Source: Tenacibaculum ovolyticum DSM 18103 (GTDB lineage: Bacteria; Bacteroidota; Bacteroidia; Flavobacteriales; Flavobacteriaceae). Taken from it: 64,000 nucleotides of DNA. A program made the translations under genes and the position numbers. Below the pieces are notes generated by a model. That model worked only from the letters and a program-made list of their open reading frames with translations, did no database searches and had not been told where the DNA came from. Where the stretch lies: the NCBI RefSeq assembly GCF_000430545.1, contig NZ_KE387163.1:895045-959044 (forward strand). Reading direction: 5' to 3'. Every line of letters starts with the position of its first letter. Within the stretch, counting starts at the first letter, position 1. Of this stretch, positions 44,571-54,199 are shown piece by piece.

Positions 44571-47405
44571 TTGAAAAAAAACAAGACCCCTATTATACAT
44601 TTCATCAATCATTTAAGTAAAAAGCATAATATATACTTTACATATAACCCTACCGATTTAAAAGAAAAATTCATTGATAAAACGAATTTTGAAACGCTTT
44701 CTCTAAAAAAATCTTTACGCCTTTTAAAAAAAAGCACCTCTTTAAAATTAGATTACCTAGGTAACAATTATTATGTTATTTATAACAAAACAAAAACCGA
44801 AAAAAATAGAATTACAAACACTTTAGATTCGGTAAATAATTACACAAAAATTACTAAGAGATTAATTACTGGCGTTGTTTTAAATACTAATTATAGCCCT
44901 GTAAAAGGAGCTAGTATTATAGAAAGCGAAACTAATAACGGTGCTGTTACTTTATCCGATGGCTCTTTCTCTTTAAAACTAAACAAAAATAACCCAATAA
45001 TCATAGCACATGTTGGCTACGAATCTCAAACTATTACCTCTTTTAACAACCAATTAAAAGTAATGTTACAATCAGGCTTACAATTAGATGAAATCCTAGT
45101 TGTAGGTTCTAGAAATAGTTTAAGGAAAAAGAAAGATGCCGCCATTGCCACCGATATTATTGATATTAATAAAATTTCATTAAAAAGCGGGTTATTAGAA
45201 GTTAATCAATTTTTACAATATAGTATTCCATCTTTTAACGCCACAAAGCAATCTGGAGCTGATGGAGCTGATCATATTGTACCCGCTACCTATAGAGGTC
45301 TAGGTCCTGATCAAACATTGGTGCTCATCAACGGAAAAAGAAGACATCAAGCATCACTTATTAATTTATACGGAACAAGAGGAAGAGGCAATTCAGGTAC
45401 CGATTTAAATACAATTCCTGTTTCTGCTATTAAAAGAATTGAAATACTAAAAGACGGTGCTTCTGCTCAATATGGTTCAGATGCCATTGCTGGAGTAATT
45501 AATATTATACTAAAAAAAAATAAAAACTCTCTTCAGGTAAATACAACTTTAGGTTTTAATAATGCGACTGTAAACAATAAACCTAAAAGAAAAAGTATTG
45601 ATGGGCTTACGTATAAGGTTGGCATAAACTATGGTACAAAAATACTAGAAAATGGTTTTTTAAATATTTCTACTGATTTTTTATCTAAAGATCATACTTT
45701 TAGAGTGGGCACAAGTTTAAGAGAAAAATTTGGAGATGCAGCTATAAAAAACATGAGTACCTTTTTTAATTCCGAAATTCCTATTACAGGTAAATCTGTT
45801 ATTTATGCAAATGGAGGCTATAATTTAAAAAATACAGATGCTTATGCTTTTACAAGAAAACCAAACGGAGAAAGAAACGTAATAGATATTTATCCTAATG
45901 GGTTTAACCCTCTAATTACTTCACAAATTTCAGATAAATCTTTTTCTATAGGGCTAAGATCAAACTATAAAAACTGGAATATCGATTTTAATAATACTTA
46001 TGGAGCTAATAACTTTCATTATTTCATTAAAAACACATTAAATGCTACATTAGTTAATACATCTCCAACCGAATTTGACGCAGGTGGCCATTCATTAAGT
46101 CAAAACACAACTAGTGTTGACCTTTCTAGAAATTTCAAAAAACCACTTAATGGAATAAATGTAGCTTTTGGAGCAGAACACAGATTAGAGAACTATGAAA
46201 TTTTTGCAGGAGAAAAAGCTTCCTACAACTCTTATGACATATATGGTAATACTGTTACCTCTTCTACTCCTATAACAGATTTGGTTACTTTAAATAACAA
46301 AATTCGTCCTGGTGGCTCACAAGGTTTCCCTGGGTACTCTCCTAATAATGAATTAAAAAGAGTTCGTACAAACTCAAGCCTATATATAGATAGTGAATTT
46401 GATTTCACAAAAAAGTGGATGATTGCTACTGCTTTAAGGTATGAAAACTATAGCGATTTTGGTAGTACTCTTAATTCTAAATTGGCTACTCGAATAAAAC
46501 TTACCTCTAACCTTAATTTAAGAAGTTCATTTAGCACCGGCTTTAGAGCTCCTTCGTTAGCTCAAATATATTACAATTTAGCCTTTACAAATTACATGGG
46601 AAACCAACCAACAGAATCTTTATTAGTGGCGAATAACAACCCTATCACAAGACAATTTGGTATTGGTAAATTAAAAGAAGAAAAAGCTAAAAACATAAGT
46701 GCTGGTCTTGCTTATACTCCATTTACTAATTTTAACTTCAGTATTGATTCTTATTATATTTCGATAAAAGACAGAATTATATTGAGCGGAAATTTTAACC
46801 CTTCTGCATTAGGATTTAATGTTGAAAACATACAATTCTTCGCAAATGGAGTAAATACAACAACTCGTGGTATAGACCTTAAAATGAATTGGTTTAAAAA
46901 ATTTAACAAATCTAAATTTTCGATTAGTTTTTTTGGAAATATTAATTCTATGAAAATAGATAATGTAAATAATAAAAACTTAGATAAAGAAACCTTTTTT
47001 GGAATTAGAGAACGTCATTTTCTATTAGCATCTGCCCCTAAAAATAAATTTAGTTTAAATTTTAATTATCAAAAGGAAAAATTTAATCTAAACGCAAATA
47101 TTACCAGATTTAGTAGTGTTCAATTAATAGATTGGCAAATAAGTAAAGACCTTAGTTTCTTTAACAATTCTGAAGCTAATCGTATTACAGCTGCTACTGA
47201 TACCTATGAATCAAAATACACTGTTGATTTACATTTAAGGTATCATTTTTTAAAAAACATGAGTTATCAAACAGGTGTTACCAACCTTTTTAACACTCAC
47301 CCAACTGTACAAGATAAATTTACTGATAGCGGTGGTTTATGGGATGCTACACAAATGGGAACTAGTGGTGCTTTCTACTACACAAAAATTCAGATTTCTT
47401 TCTAA
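44571..47405 (+). CDS. TonB-dependent outer-membrane receptor with STN signalling domain
   Basis: The 944-aa product has an N-terminal STN domain (1-70: HFINHLSKKHNIYFTYNPTDLKEKF...LSLKKSLRLLKKSTSLKLDYLGNNYYVIY), a carboxypeptidase-like regulatory domain (about 96-170), a plug (about 185-295: VLINGKRRHQASL...DGASAQYGSDAIAGVINI) and a 22-strand barrel ending in a typical terminal strand. It imports a ligand and signals through FecR to FecI. TTG at 44571 is the first recognised start but leaves out a signal peptide. The same frame upstream encodes one (NIIIFGFLCFFTTVHSQ) without any ATG, GTG or TTG. An ATC at 44478, 12 bp after fecR, stands where the start would be expected. Substrate unknown. 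Confidence 0.88.
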   Translation: MKKNKTPIIHFINHLSKKHNIYFTYNPTDLKEKFIDKTNFETLSLKKSLRLLKKSTSLKLDYLGNNYYVIYNKTKTEKNRITNTLDSVNNYTKITKRLITGVVLNTNYSPVKGASIIESETNNGAVTLSDGSFSLKLNKNNPIIIAHVGYESQTITSFNNQLKVMLQSGLQLDEILVVGSRNSLRKKKDAAIATDIIDINKISLKSGLLEVNQFLQYSIPSFNATKQSGADGADHIVPATYRGLGPDQTLVLINGKRRHQASLINLYGTRGRGNSGTDLNTIPVSAIKRIEILKDGASAQYGSDAIAGVINIILKKNKNSLQVNTTLGFNNATVNNKPKRKSIDGLTYKVGINYGTKILENGFLNISTDFLSKDHTFRVGTSLREKFGDAAIKNMSTFFNSEIPITGKSVIYANGGYNLKNTDAYAFTRKPNGERNVIDIYPNGFNPLITSQISDKSFSIGLRSNYKNWNIDFNNTYGANNFHYFIKNTLNATLVNTSPTEFDAGGHSLSQNTTSVDLSRNFKKPLNGINVAFGAEHRLENYEIFAGEKASYNSYDIYGNTVTSSTPITDLVTLNNKIRPGGSQGFPGYSPNNELKRVRTNSSLYIDSEFDFTKKWMIATALRYENYSDFGSTLNSKLATRIKLTSNLNLRSSFSTGFRAPSLAQIYYNLAFTNYMGNQPTESLLVANNNPITRQFGIGKLKEEKAKNISAGLAYTPFTNFNFSIDSYYISIKDRIILSGNFNPSALGFNVENIQFFANGVNTTTRGIDLKMNWFKKFNKSKFSISFFGNINSMKIDNVNNKNLDKETFFGIRERHFLLASAPKNKFSLNFNYQKEKFNLNANITRFSSVQLIDWQISKDLSFFNNSEANRITAATDTYESKYTVDLHLRYHFLKNMSYQTGVTNLFNTHPTVQDKFTDSGGLWDATQMGTSGAFYYTKIQISF

Positions 47406-47643
47406 ACAGCCTAATTATACCTATTCGAACATAATATAATAGGTAAAATACATTTACTTTTCTAGTATTTCTTTGTTATAAAATAGCTACCTAAAATAAC
47501 TTTTTTTATTTTTTCTAAAAAAAATGTTAAATTAATGAGTATAAAAAAGCAACCTTCACCTTATTAATAATATAACCGATAATATACATAACTAAACTAA
47601 CTGTAAATTATTGACGAAATAATTATTAATTAAATAACTTTTC

Positions 47644-50406
47644 ATGAAAAAACTTAAACTTTTACTCATTGCAATATTATGCACTAGTGCTACGTGGTCA
47701 CAATCACAAATTTCTGGTACTATTGTAGACAGTAATAATCAACCTTTACCTGGTGCCAATATTATCGAAAAAGGAACTTCTAACGGAGCAAATTCTGATT
47801 TTAATGGAGCGTTTAAGTTGACTGTTAAAGAAGGAGCAACTTTAATAATCAGTTTTTCTGGTTTTGAAACTCAAGAAGTAGCTGTAAACGGAAAAACAAA
47901 ATTCACAATTACCTTAAAAGAAGGTTTACAATTAGATGAAGTTGTTATAACAGGTTCAAGGACTCCTGCTAGAAGTAGTACTACAAGTGCTTTACCTATA
48001 GATGTAGTGTCTTCTAAAGACTTACAATCTACAGGACAAGCTAGCTTTGATAAAGCTTTACAATACAAAATACCATCATTTAACACAGTACAAACACCTG
48101 TTAATGATGCTACTTCTTTATTAGACCCATATGAAATTAGAAACATGGGACCTAGTAGAACGTTAATATTAGTTAACGGTAAACGTAAAAACTTAAGTGC
48201 ATTATTATATACACAAACTTCTCCTGGTCGTGGAGAAACAGGTGCTGATATTTCGGGTATACCAACTGATGCTATTAAATCTGTACAAATTCTTAGAGAT
48301 GGAGCTTCTGCTCAATATGGTTCTGATGCTATTGCTGGTGTTATGAATATAATCTTAAAAGATGATTATAAAAACGGTTCTGCAACTTTTAGATCTGGAA
48401 TTACTAGTGAAGGAGATGGAGAAATGCTTGGGGTAGCCATTAATAATGGATCAACTATTGGTGATGATAAAGGATTTGTTAATTATACTGCCGATATTTC
48501 TAAAACAGCTTTATCTAACAGACCAGGTACCGTAGATGCAGCGGGTGAAGCTGCTGATTTTGGAGCATCGCTTTCTGATGTTCAAGAATTTCTTTCAAGA
48601 CGTCCAGACGCTGGTAATATTAATGGTTCTCCTGAAATAGCTGCTTCTAAATTCTCAATTAATGCTGGTTATAATATTAGCGACAATACAGAAATTTATG
48701 GTAATGCTGCTTACGTATTTAAAAAAGTAAACTCTTATGCAAATTACAGAACTCCATATTGGAGAACGGTTTCTGACTTCCCATATTTAGCAGATTTTTT
48801 TCCTGGAGGTCACCCAACTAATGCTGGTGGATATGATGGATATGTACCAACTTTTGAAGGAGATTTAAACGATTACAATGCGACTATTGGTTTTAAGACT
48901 AAGAAAAATGGTTGGAATTTTGATGTAAGTTTTACCACAGGAGGTAATTCTCAAACTTATAGAGTAAGTAATTCACATAACAGAAACTTCGTATACTCTC
49001 CATCTACTTGGATTGATGCAAATAACAACGGAACTGTAGACGCTGGAGAATTAACACAAGGTTCTCAATTATATAGAGAAAATAGTAAAACATCTTTCGA
49101 TCCAGGAGGAACAGCTTTTTCTCATAATGTAGGGAATATAGACATCTCTAGAATACTTTCAGACAAAGTAAGTATTGCTTTTGGTACAGAATTTAGATCT
49201 GAAGAATTTGAAGTTATTGAAGGTGAGCTAGGTTCTTATGATGGTGGTGGTGCAGATTCATTTGCGGGTAATAGCCCTGATAATTCTGGAAAATTTAGCC
49301 GTTATAATTTAGGTGGTTATTTTAGTTTAGATTGGGATGTTAATAAAGATTTTCTTGTTAGTGGAACCGTAAGAGCAGAAAACTATTCAGACTTCGGTAG
49401 TACTTTCGTATGGAAAGTAAGTTCTCGTTATAAATTTGCTGATGATAAATATACTTTAAGAGCTTCTGTATCTACAGGGTTTAGAGCGCCTACATTACAT
49501 CAGATTTACACACAAAAAGCACAATACAGCTTTGTTCCTGGACAAGGAATCCAAGTTGGTGGTTTAGTGAGTAATGTATCTTCTCAAAAAGGTTTATTAG
49601 GTCTTCCTGATTTAACAGCTGAAGAATCTACCAACTTTACTGTAGGTTTTGGAGCTAAACCTTTTAACAACTTCTCTTTTACTATAGATTATTATGATAT
49701 TAGAGTTGATGATAGAATTGTATTAAGTACAGAATTAACACCACCTTCTACACCTGTATTTAGTGGATTATCTGATGTAAGTTTCTTTATAAATGCATTA
49801 GATACTAAAACTTCAGGTATAGATTTTGTTTCTAGTTATAAAGGTATAGAAATAGGAAATGGTAAGTTAGGATTTAATTTATCTGGGAATTACACAATTG
49901 CTAACGAACGTGTTGGTGCTGTTAAAAACCCTTCTTTTGCAACCCAAACAAACCAATCTGTTGTTAACGCTACTCAAGAAGCTTTATTTTTTACTTCTAG
50001 GCCAAAAACAAAATGGATTTTAGGAACAACTTACGATATTGGTAAATTCGGAGTCTCTTTAAATAATACTTATTTTGGTAAAACTACATTTAAACAACAA
50101 GGAATGGATTCTAACTTAAGAACAGAATTTACACCTAAAATTGTTACAGATTTAGGAATAAACTTTAACGTAGATAGTCACTGGACAATTGCTTTAAACG
50201 TAAATAACTTACTTAATGTATTACCAGAATGGTCTTTTAAAGCAGAAAATGCAGCTGGTTCTGCAATATTAGCAGATCCTGCACAGGTTAAAAACCAATC
50301 TAACTTAATTACATTCAATCAACGTTATTCTCAAATGACATATGATGGATATCATTTTAGTCAATTAGGTACAATGTTTAATTTGTCTGTTAATTACCAA
50401 TTCTAA
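47644..50406 (+). CDS. TonB-dependent outer-membrane receptor
   Basis: This 920-aa outer-membrane importer has a signal peptide at 1-19, a carboxypeptidase-like regulatory domain at 21-100 (SGTIVDSNNQPLPGANIIEKGTSNGANSDFNGAFKL), a plug at about 105-215 (TLILVNGKRKNLSALLYT...DGASAQYGSDAIAGVMNIIL) and a beta-barrel ending LGTMFNLSVNYQF. The plug is clearly similar to that of the preceding receptor, but the STN domain is missing, so it transports without signalling. No SusD partner follows, which argues against a SusC-type glycan system. It is 238 bp after the first receptor and is a likely target of the FecI sigma. Confidence 0.93.
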   Translation: MKKLKLLLIAILCTSATWSQSQISGTIVDSNNQPLPGANIIEKGTSNGANSDFNGAFKLTVKEGATLIISFSGFETQEVAVNGKTKFTITLKEGLQLDEVVITGSRTPARSSTTSALPIDVVSSKDLQSTGQASFDKALQYKIPSFNTVQTPVNDATSLLDPYEIRNMGPSRTLILVNGKRKNLSALLYTQTSPGRGETGADISGIPTDAIKSVQILRDGASAQYGSDAIAGVMNIILKDDYKNGSATFRSGITSEGDGEMLGVAINNGSTIGDDKGFVNYTADISKTALSNRPGTVDAAGEAADFGASLSDVQEFLSRRPDAGNINGSPEIAASKFSINAGYNISDNTEIYGNAAYVFKKVNSYANYRTPYWRTVSDFPYLADFFPGGHPTNAGGYDGYVPTFEGDLNDYNATIGFKTKKNGWNFDVSFTTGGNSQTYRVSNSHNRNFVYSPSTWIDANNNGTVDAGELTQGSQLYRENSKTSFDPGGTAFSHNVGNIDISRILSDKVSIAFGTEFRSEEFEVIEGELGSYDGGGADSFAGNSPDNSGKFSRYNLGGYFSLDWDVNKDFLVSGTVRAENYSDFGSTFVWKVSSRYKFADDKYTLRASVSTGFRAPTLHQIYTQKAQYSFVPGQGIQVGGLVSNVSSQKGLLGLPDLTAEESTNFTVGFGAKPFNNFSFTIDYYDIRVDDRIVLSTELTPPSTPVFSGLSDVSFFINALDTKTSGIDFVSSYKGIEIGNGKLGFNLSGNYTIANERVGAVKNPSFATQTNQSVVNATQEALFFTSRPKTKWILGTTYDIGKFGVSLNNTYFGKTTFKQQGMDSNLRTEFTPKIVTDLGINFNVDSHWTIALNVNNLLNVLPEWSFKAENAAGSAILADPAQVKNQSNLITFNQRYSQMTYDGYHFSQLGTMFNLSVNYQF

Positions 50407-50440
50407 ATTATAAACTCTCGTTTATTTTTATTTGAAAATT

Positions 50441-50471
50441 GACCGAAACGTATACGTTTCGGTCTTTTTTT
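50441..50471 (+). terminator. Terminator after the second TonB receptor
   Basis: Perfect 24-bp palindrome, GACCGAAACGTA followed by its reverse complement, then a T7 run, 35 bp after the stop. Confidence 0.9.
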
Positions 50472-50485
50472 ATAGAAAAATTAAA

Positions 50486-50511
50486 CAAAAAAACCGAGCT
50501 AAAGCTCGGTT
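50486..50511 (-). terminator. Terminator after the ferredoxin gene
   Basis: AACCGAGCT/AGCTCGGTT stem with a two-base loop, followed by T on the minus strand, 32 bp after the ferredoxin stop. Confidence 0.85.
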
Positions 50512-50542
50512 GTTAACATTTATTTTAAGAAAATAATATACC

Positions 50543-50893
50543 TTATTCGTTATGCATAAAACGTTGCTTAGCAAGTAACTCTTCTTCAGTTTCTACAACA
50601 TCATCATCAGGAACACAACAATCAACAGGACATACTGCTGCACATTGAGGCTCTTCATGAAAACCTTTACATTCTGTACATTTATCTGCTACAATATAAT
50701 ATATTTCATCAGAGATAGGCTCTTGAACATCCTCTGCATTTGCTTTTTCACCATTAGGCAAAACAATATCTCCTTTTAAATCGGTTCCATCTTCATACTT
50801 CCAATCATCTGCTCCTTCATATATTGCTGTATTCGGACATTCTGGTTCACACGCCCCACAATTTATACATTCATCAGTTATTATAATAGCCAT
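50543..50893 (-). CDS. 2[4Fe-4S] ferredoxin
   Basis: This 116-aa electron carrier has two cluster motifs: [12 protein letters not shown] near the N-terminus and [18 protein letters not shown] in the C-terminal half. The second has an enlarged spacing between its second and third cysteines, as in the YfhL/Alvin-type dicluster ferredoxins. A 45-residue acidic insert separates the motifs. It diverges from a LuxC-like acyl-CoA reductase gene and could donate electrons in nearby metabolism, which is inference from context. Confidence 0.93.
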   Translation of the reverse strand: MAIIITDECINCGACEPECPNTAIYEGADDWKYEDGTDLKGDIVLPNGEKANAEDVQEPISDEIYYIVADKCTECKGFHEEPQCAAVCPVDCCVPDDDVVETEEELLAKQRFMHNE

Positions 50894-50914
50894 AATTAAT
50901 CTGTTTCAGTTTTG

Positions 50915-50922
50915 TAACTTTG
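50915..50922 (+). promoter_or_regulatory. -7 box TAACTTTG upstream of the acyl-CoA reductase gene
   Basis: TAACTTTG matches TAnnTTTG and ends 42 bp before the ATG at 50965, in the divergent gap with the ferredoxin gene. Confidence 0.55.
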
Positions 50923-50964
50923 CAAATGCAAAAATAGTTCCAAATTAATTTAGAAACAAAATAA

Positions 50965-52026
50965 ATGGATACAATCCAAAATAGAATTTCAGCTTTTATA
51001 GAATTAGGGAAGTTTTTAAGTCAATTCACTGAAGCAAATACAATTCAAAAAGACAATATTCAATTTAATGATTTGTTTTTTGATGGGTTTAAACATCAAT
51101 TAAAAATTTCTGAAGAGAATAATAAATGGTTTACTAAACAAAATTTAATGTTTGCCATGCAAAGCTGGTCTGAAGCATTAACAAAAGAAAACATTCAACA
51201 ATGGATTTCTAATGAAAGCCTAGGTAATAACAACTCGAAAAAAGTTGCTATAATTATGGCTGGAAACATACCTCTTGTTGGTTTTCATGATTTTTTATCG
51301 GTTTTAATTTCAGGACATACAGTTTTAGTAAAACAATCATCAAACGATAAACACTTATTACCTTTTTTGGCAAAATATTTAGAGTATGTTGAACCTAAAT
51401 TAAAAGGAAATATTGTTTTTACTGAAGAGAAAATAGAAGGTTTTGATGCCGTAATTGCTACAGGAAGTAATAATACAGCTCGTTATTTTGAATATTACTT
51501 TAAAAACAAACCTAGTATTATTAGAAAAAGTAGAAATTCTGTAGCTGTTTTAACAGGAAATGAAACTAAAGAAGATTTTGAAAACTTAAGTAACGATATA
51601 TTTCGTTATTTTGGATTAGGTTGTCGTTCTGTTTCTAAATTATATGTTCCTAAAAACTATGATTTCGACGCATTTTTTAAAGGAATGTATAATCAACATG
51701 AAATTATTAACAACGCCAAATACGCGAATAATTACGATTATAATAAAACCGTGTATTTAATGAGTGAATTTGATATTTTAGAAAACGGATTCTTAATGAT
51801 TAAAGAAGATGAAAGCTATAGTTCACCTATCGCCTCTGTTTTTTATGAATATTACGATAATACTGATGATTTAAAAATAAAACTTTGGGAAGACAGAGAA
51901 AAAATACAATGTGTTGTTGCACGTGATTTTATTGAAAACGAAATAGCTTTCGGTCAAACTCAACACCCTAAATTATGGGATTATGCAGATGGTGTGAATA
52001 CTTTAGCTTTTTTATCAAAAATTTAA
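50965..52026 (+). CDS. LuxC-like acyl-CoA reductase
   Basis: This 353-aa protein of the aldehyde dehydrogenase superfamily has the LuxC type pattern: VAIIMAGNIPLVGFHDFLSVLISGHTVLVKQSSND (cofactor binding), then GFDAVIATGSNNTARYFEYYF and RYFGLGCRSVSKLYVP with the likely catalytic cysteine in GLGCRS. It would reduce acyl-CoA or acyl-phosphate to the aldehyde. In Bacteroidota such a gene is often found beside serC and serA as here; the physiological substrate is not known to me. It begins the plus-strand run that continues with serC 54 bp downstream. Confidence 0.85.
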   Translation: MDTIQNRISAFIELGKFLSQFTEANTIQKDNIQFNDLFFDGFKHQLKISEENNKWFTKQNLMFAMQSWSEALTKENIQQWISNESLGNNNSKKVAIIMAGNIPLVGFHDFLSVLISGHTVLVKQSSNDKHLLPFLAKYLEYVEPKLKGNIVFTEEKIEGFDAVIATGSNNTARYFEYYFKNKPSIIRKSRNSVAVLTGNETKEDFENLSNDIFRYFGLGCRSVSKLYVPKNYDFDAFFKGMYNQHEIINNAKYANNYDYNKTVYLMSEFDILENGFLMIKEDESYSSPIASVFYEYYDNTDDLKIKLWEDREKIQCVVARDFIENEIAFGQTQHPKLWDYADGVNTLAFLSKI

Positions 52027-52080
52027 AGATGAACTCCCTATAAATTTTGCACCTTTGTTCTAACGAAATATCACTTACTA

Positions 52081-53145
52081 ATGAAAAAGCACAACTTTAG
52101 CGCAGGTCCTTGTATTTTACCCGAAGAAGTTTTAAAAAAAGCTTCTGAAGCCGTTATAAACTTTAATAACGATGATCTTTCTTTAATTGAAATATCACAC
52201 CGTAGTAAACCTTTTGTTGATGTAATTGAAAATGCAAGAAGTTTAGCGTTAGAGTTATTAGGTTTAGAAAATAAAGGCTATACTGCCTTATTTTTACAAG
52301 GTGGAGCTAGCGCTCAGTTTTTAATGACTGCCTATAATTTATTAAATAAAAAAGCAGCATATTTAAACACAGGTACTTGGAGTTCTAAAGCAATTACAGA
52401 AGCCAAATTATTCGGAGAACTTGTTGAGGTAGCCTCATCAAAAGATGATAATTTTAATTATATCCCTAAAGGATATCAAGTACCTAATGATGTAGACTAT
52501 TTTCATTGCACAAGTAATAATACTATTTACGGAACACAAATGAAAACTTTCCCACAAGTTGATATTCCATTAATATGTGATATGAGTTCTGATATTTTTT
52601 CACGTCAGCTAGATTTCTCAAAATTTGATTTAATCTATGCAGGGGCACAAAAAAATATGGGCCCTGCAGGTACTACGCTAGTCGTTATTAAAAACGATAT
52701 TTTAGGAAAAGTAGAACGTGTTATCCCTTCAATGTTAAACTACCAATCTTTTATAGATAAAGATAGTATGTTTAATACACCACCTGTTTTTGCTGTTTAT
52801 ACTTCAATGTTAACATTAGAATGGTTAAAAGATTTAGGTGGAATTGATTTTATAGAAAATGTAAACGAACAAAAATCTTCACTTTTATATAATGAAATAG
52901 ATAGAAACCCTCTTTTTAAAGGAATTGCCGTTAAAGAAGACCGAAGCCATATGAATGCTACGTTTAACTTAACGAATACTAATTTAAAAGAAAAATTTGA
53001 CACAATGTGGAAAGAAGCCAATATTAATGGTTTAGCTGGTCATAGAAGTGTTGGTGGATATAGAGCAAGCATGTACAATGCATTACCTTTATACAGTGTG
53101 CAAGCCCTAGTAGATGTAATGCAAGAACTAGAAAGAAAAGCATAA
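52081..53145 (+). CDS. serC: Phosphoserine aminotransferase
   Basis: This 354-aa class V PLP-dependent aminotransferase makes phosphoserine from 3-phosphohydroxypyruvate in serine biosynthesis and also serves pyridoxine synthesis. The N-terminus HNFSAGPCILPEEVL, the ISHRSKPF substrate motif, LFLQGGASAQF and the PLP-lysine region YAGAQKNMGPAG are all present, as is the C-terminal NGLAGHRSVGGYRASMYNA. It sits between an acyl-CoA reductase gene and serA, forming the serine pathway pair. Confidence 0.97.
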   Translation: MKKHNFSAGPCILPEEVLKKASEAVINFNNDDLSLIEISHRSKPFVDVIENARSLALELLGLENKGYTALFLQGGASAQFLMTAYNLLNKKAAYLNTGTWSSKAITEAKLFGELVEVASSKDDNFNYIPKGYQVPNDVDYFHCTSNNTIYGTQMKTFPQVDIPLICDMSSDIFSRQLDFSKFDLIYAGAQKNMGPAGTTLVVIKNDILGKVERVIPSMLNYQSFIDKDSMFNTPPVFAVYTSMLTLEWLKDLGGIDFIENVNEQKSSLLYNEIDRNPLFKGIAVKEDRSHMNATFNLTNTNLKEKFDTMWKEANINGLAGHRSVGGYRASMYNALPLYSVQALVDVMQELERKA

Positions 53146-53148
53146 AAA

Positions 53149-53226
53149 CGTCATTCTGAACAAAATGAGGGAATCAGTTTTTTAGAGATTTCCATATCAT
53201 TTTATAATTCGGAATAACATTATAAA
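53149..53226. repeat. Imperfect palindromic intergenic element between serC and serA
   Basis: ACGTCATTCTGAA near 53150 and TTCGGAATAACAT near 53210 are imperfect inverted copies (10 of 13 positions match). It resembles the short dispersed palindromic elements often seen in flavobacterial intergenic gaps. Only one clear copy is in this window. Confidence 0.55.
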
Positions 53227-53232
53227 ATAGAA

Positions 53233-54189
53233 ATGAGAATATTAGCAAACGACGGAATATCAGAAAGTGGAAAATCTACTTTAGAAAATGCAGGATTTGA
53301 GGTAGTAATTACCAAAGTTGCTCAAGAACAATTAGATAATTTTATTAATGATGAAGGAATTAACGCCATCGTTATTAAAAATAATACAGAAATTCATTCA
53401 GAATTAATAGATAATTGCCCAAGTTTAAAATTAATCGCTAACGCAAGTAGTAACAATGACAATATAGATGTTACCTATGCCCAAGAATGTGGTGTACAAG
53501 TAATAAATATTTCTGATGCTAGTGCCAATGCTGTTGCAGAATTAGTTTTTGCACATTTATTAGGTATGGCTCGTTTTTTACATCAAGCAAACCGCGAAAT
53601 GCCTTTAGAAGGTGATATGAATTTTAATAACCTTAAAAAGCAATTCTCTAACGGTACTGAATTACGAGGAAAAACATTAGGTATTATTGGAATGAGTAGC
53701 TCAGGACAACAAGTTGCTAAATTAGCATTAGGCTTAGGAATGAAGGTTGTTGGTTATGACGTTAATTATGAAAATACAATAACAATTCCGGTTGAATTTT
53801 ATAACGGACAAATACTTGATTTTGAAATCGATTTAATCAGTTCAGATGACCTTCTAAAAGAAGCACATTTTATAAGCTTACATTTAGAAGCCCAAGAAAA
53901 TCATTTAATTGGCGTTAAAGAGTTTGAAAAAATGAAAGACGGTGTTGGCTTTATTAATGTTGCACAAAGTGGATTAGTAGATGAAATTGCTTTAATAAAA
54001 GCTATAGAAAGTGGTAAAGTACAATATGCTGCTTTAGATACTTTTGAAAATCAGCCAAAACCTGAAATTCAATTATTAATGAATCCTGAACTATCTTTAA
54101 GCCCAAATATAGCTGCAAATACAATTGAATCTCAGCATAAAACAGGTGTAGAATTAGCTAACAAAATCATAGAATCTTTACATATATAA
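53233..54189 (+). CDS. serA: D-3-phosphoglycerate dehydrogenase family protein
   Basis: This 318-aa D-isomer-specific 2-hydroxyacid dehydrogenase has a nucleotide-binding motif GKTLGIIGMSSSGQQVAKLA near 153-172 and the domain boundary HFISLHLEA. Catalytic candidates are the motif VNISDASANAVAELV and Glu/His in the C-terminal region (SPNIAANTIESQHK). The catalytic His appears replaced in the usual H-x-x-G context (LSPNIAANT), which is seen in some Bacteroidota SerA. It lacks an ACT regulatory domain. With serC it makes the first two steps of serine synthesis. Confidence 0.9.
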   Translation: MRILANDGISESGKSTLENAGFEVVITKVAQEQLDNFINDEGINAIVIKNNTEIHSELIDNCPSLKLIANASSNNDNIDVTYAQECGVQVINISDASANAVAELVFAHLLGMARFLHQANREMPLEGDMNFNNLKKQFSNGTELRGKTLGIIGMSSSGQQVAKLALGLGMKVVGYDVNYENTITIPVEFYNGQILDFEIDLISSDDLLKEAHFISLHLEAQENHLIGVKEFEKMKDGVGFINVAQSGLVDEIALIKAIESGKVQYAALDTFENQPKPEIQLLMNPELSLSPNIAANTIESQHKTGVELANKIIESLHI

Positions 54190-54199
54190 ATACATTTTA

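Noticed and set aside
47406..47643. Riboswitch upstream of the second TonB receptor
   Set aside because: No cobalamin or other conserved riboswitch core could be recognised in this AT-rich gap.
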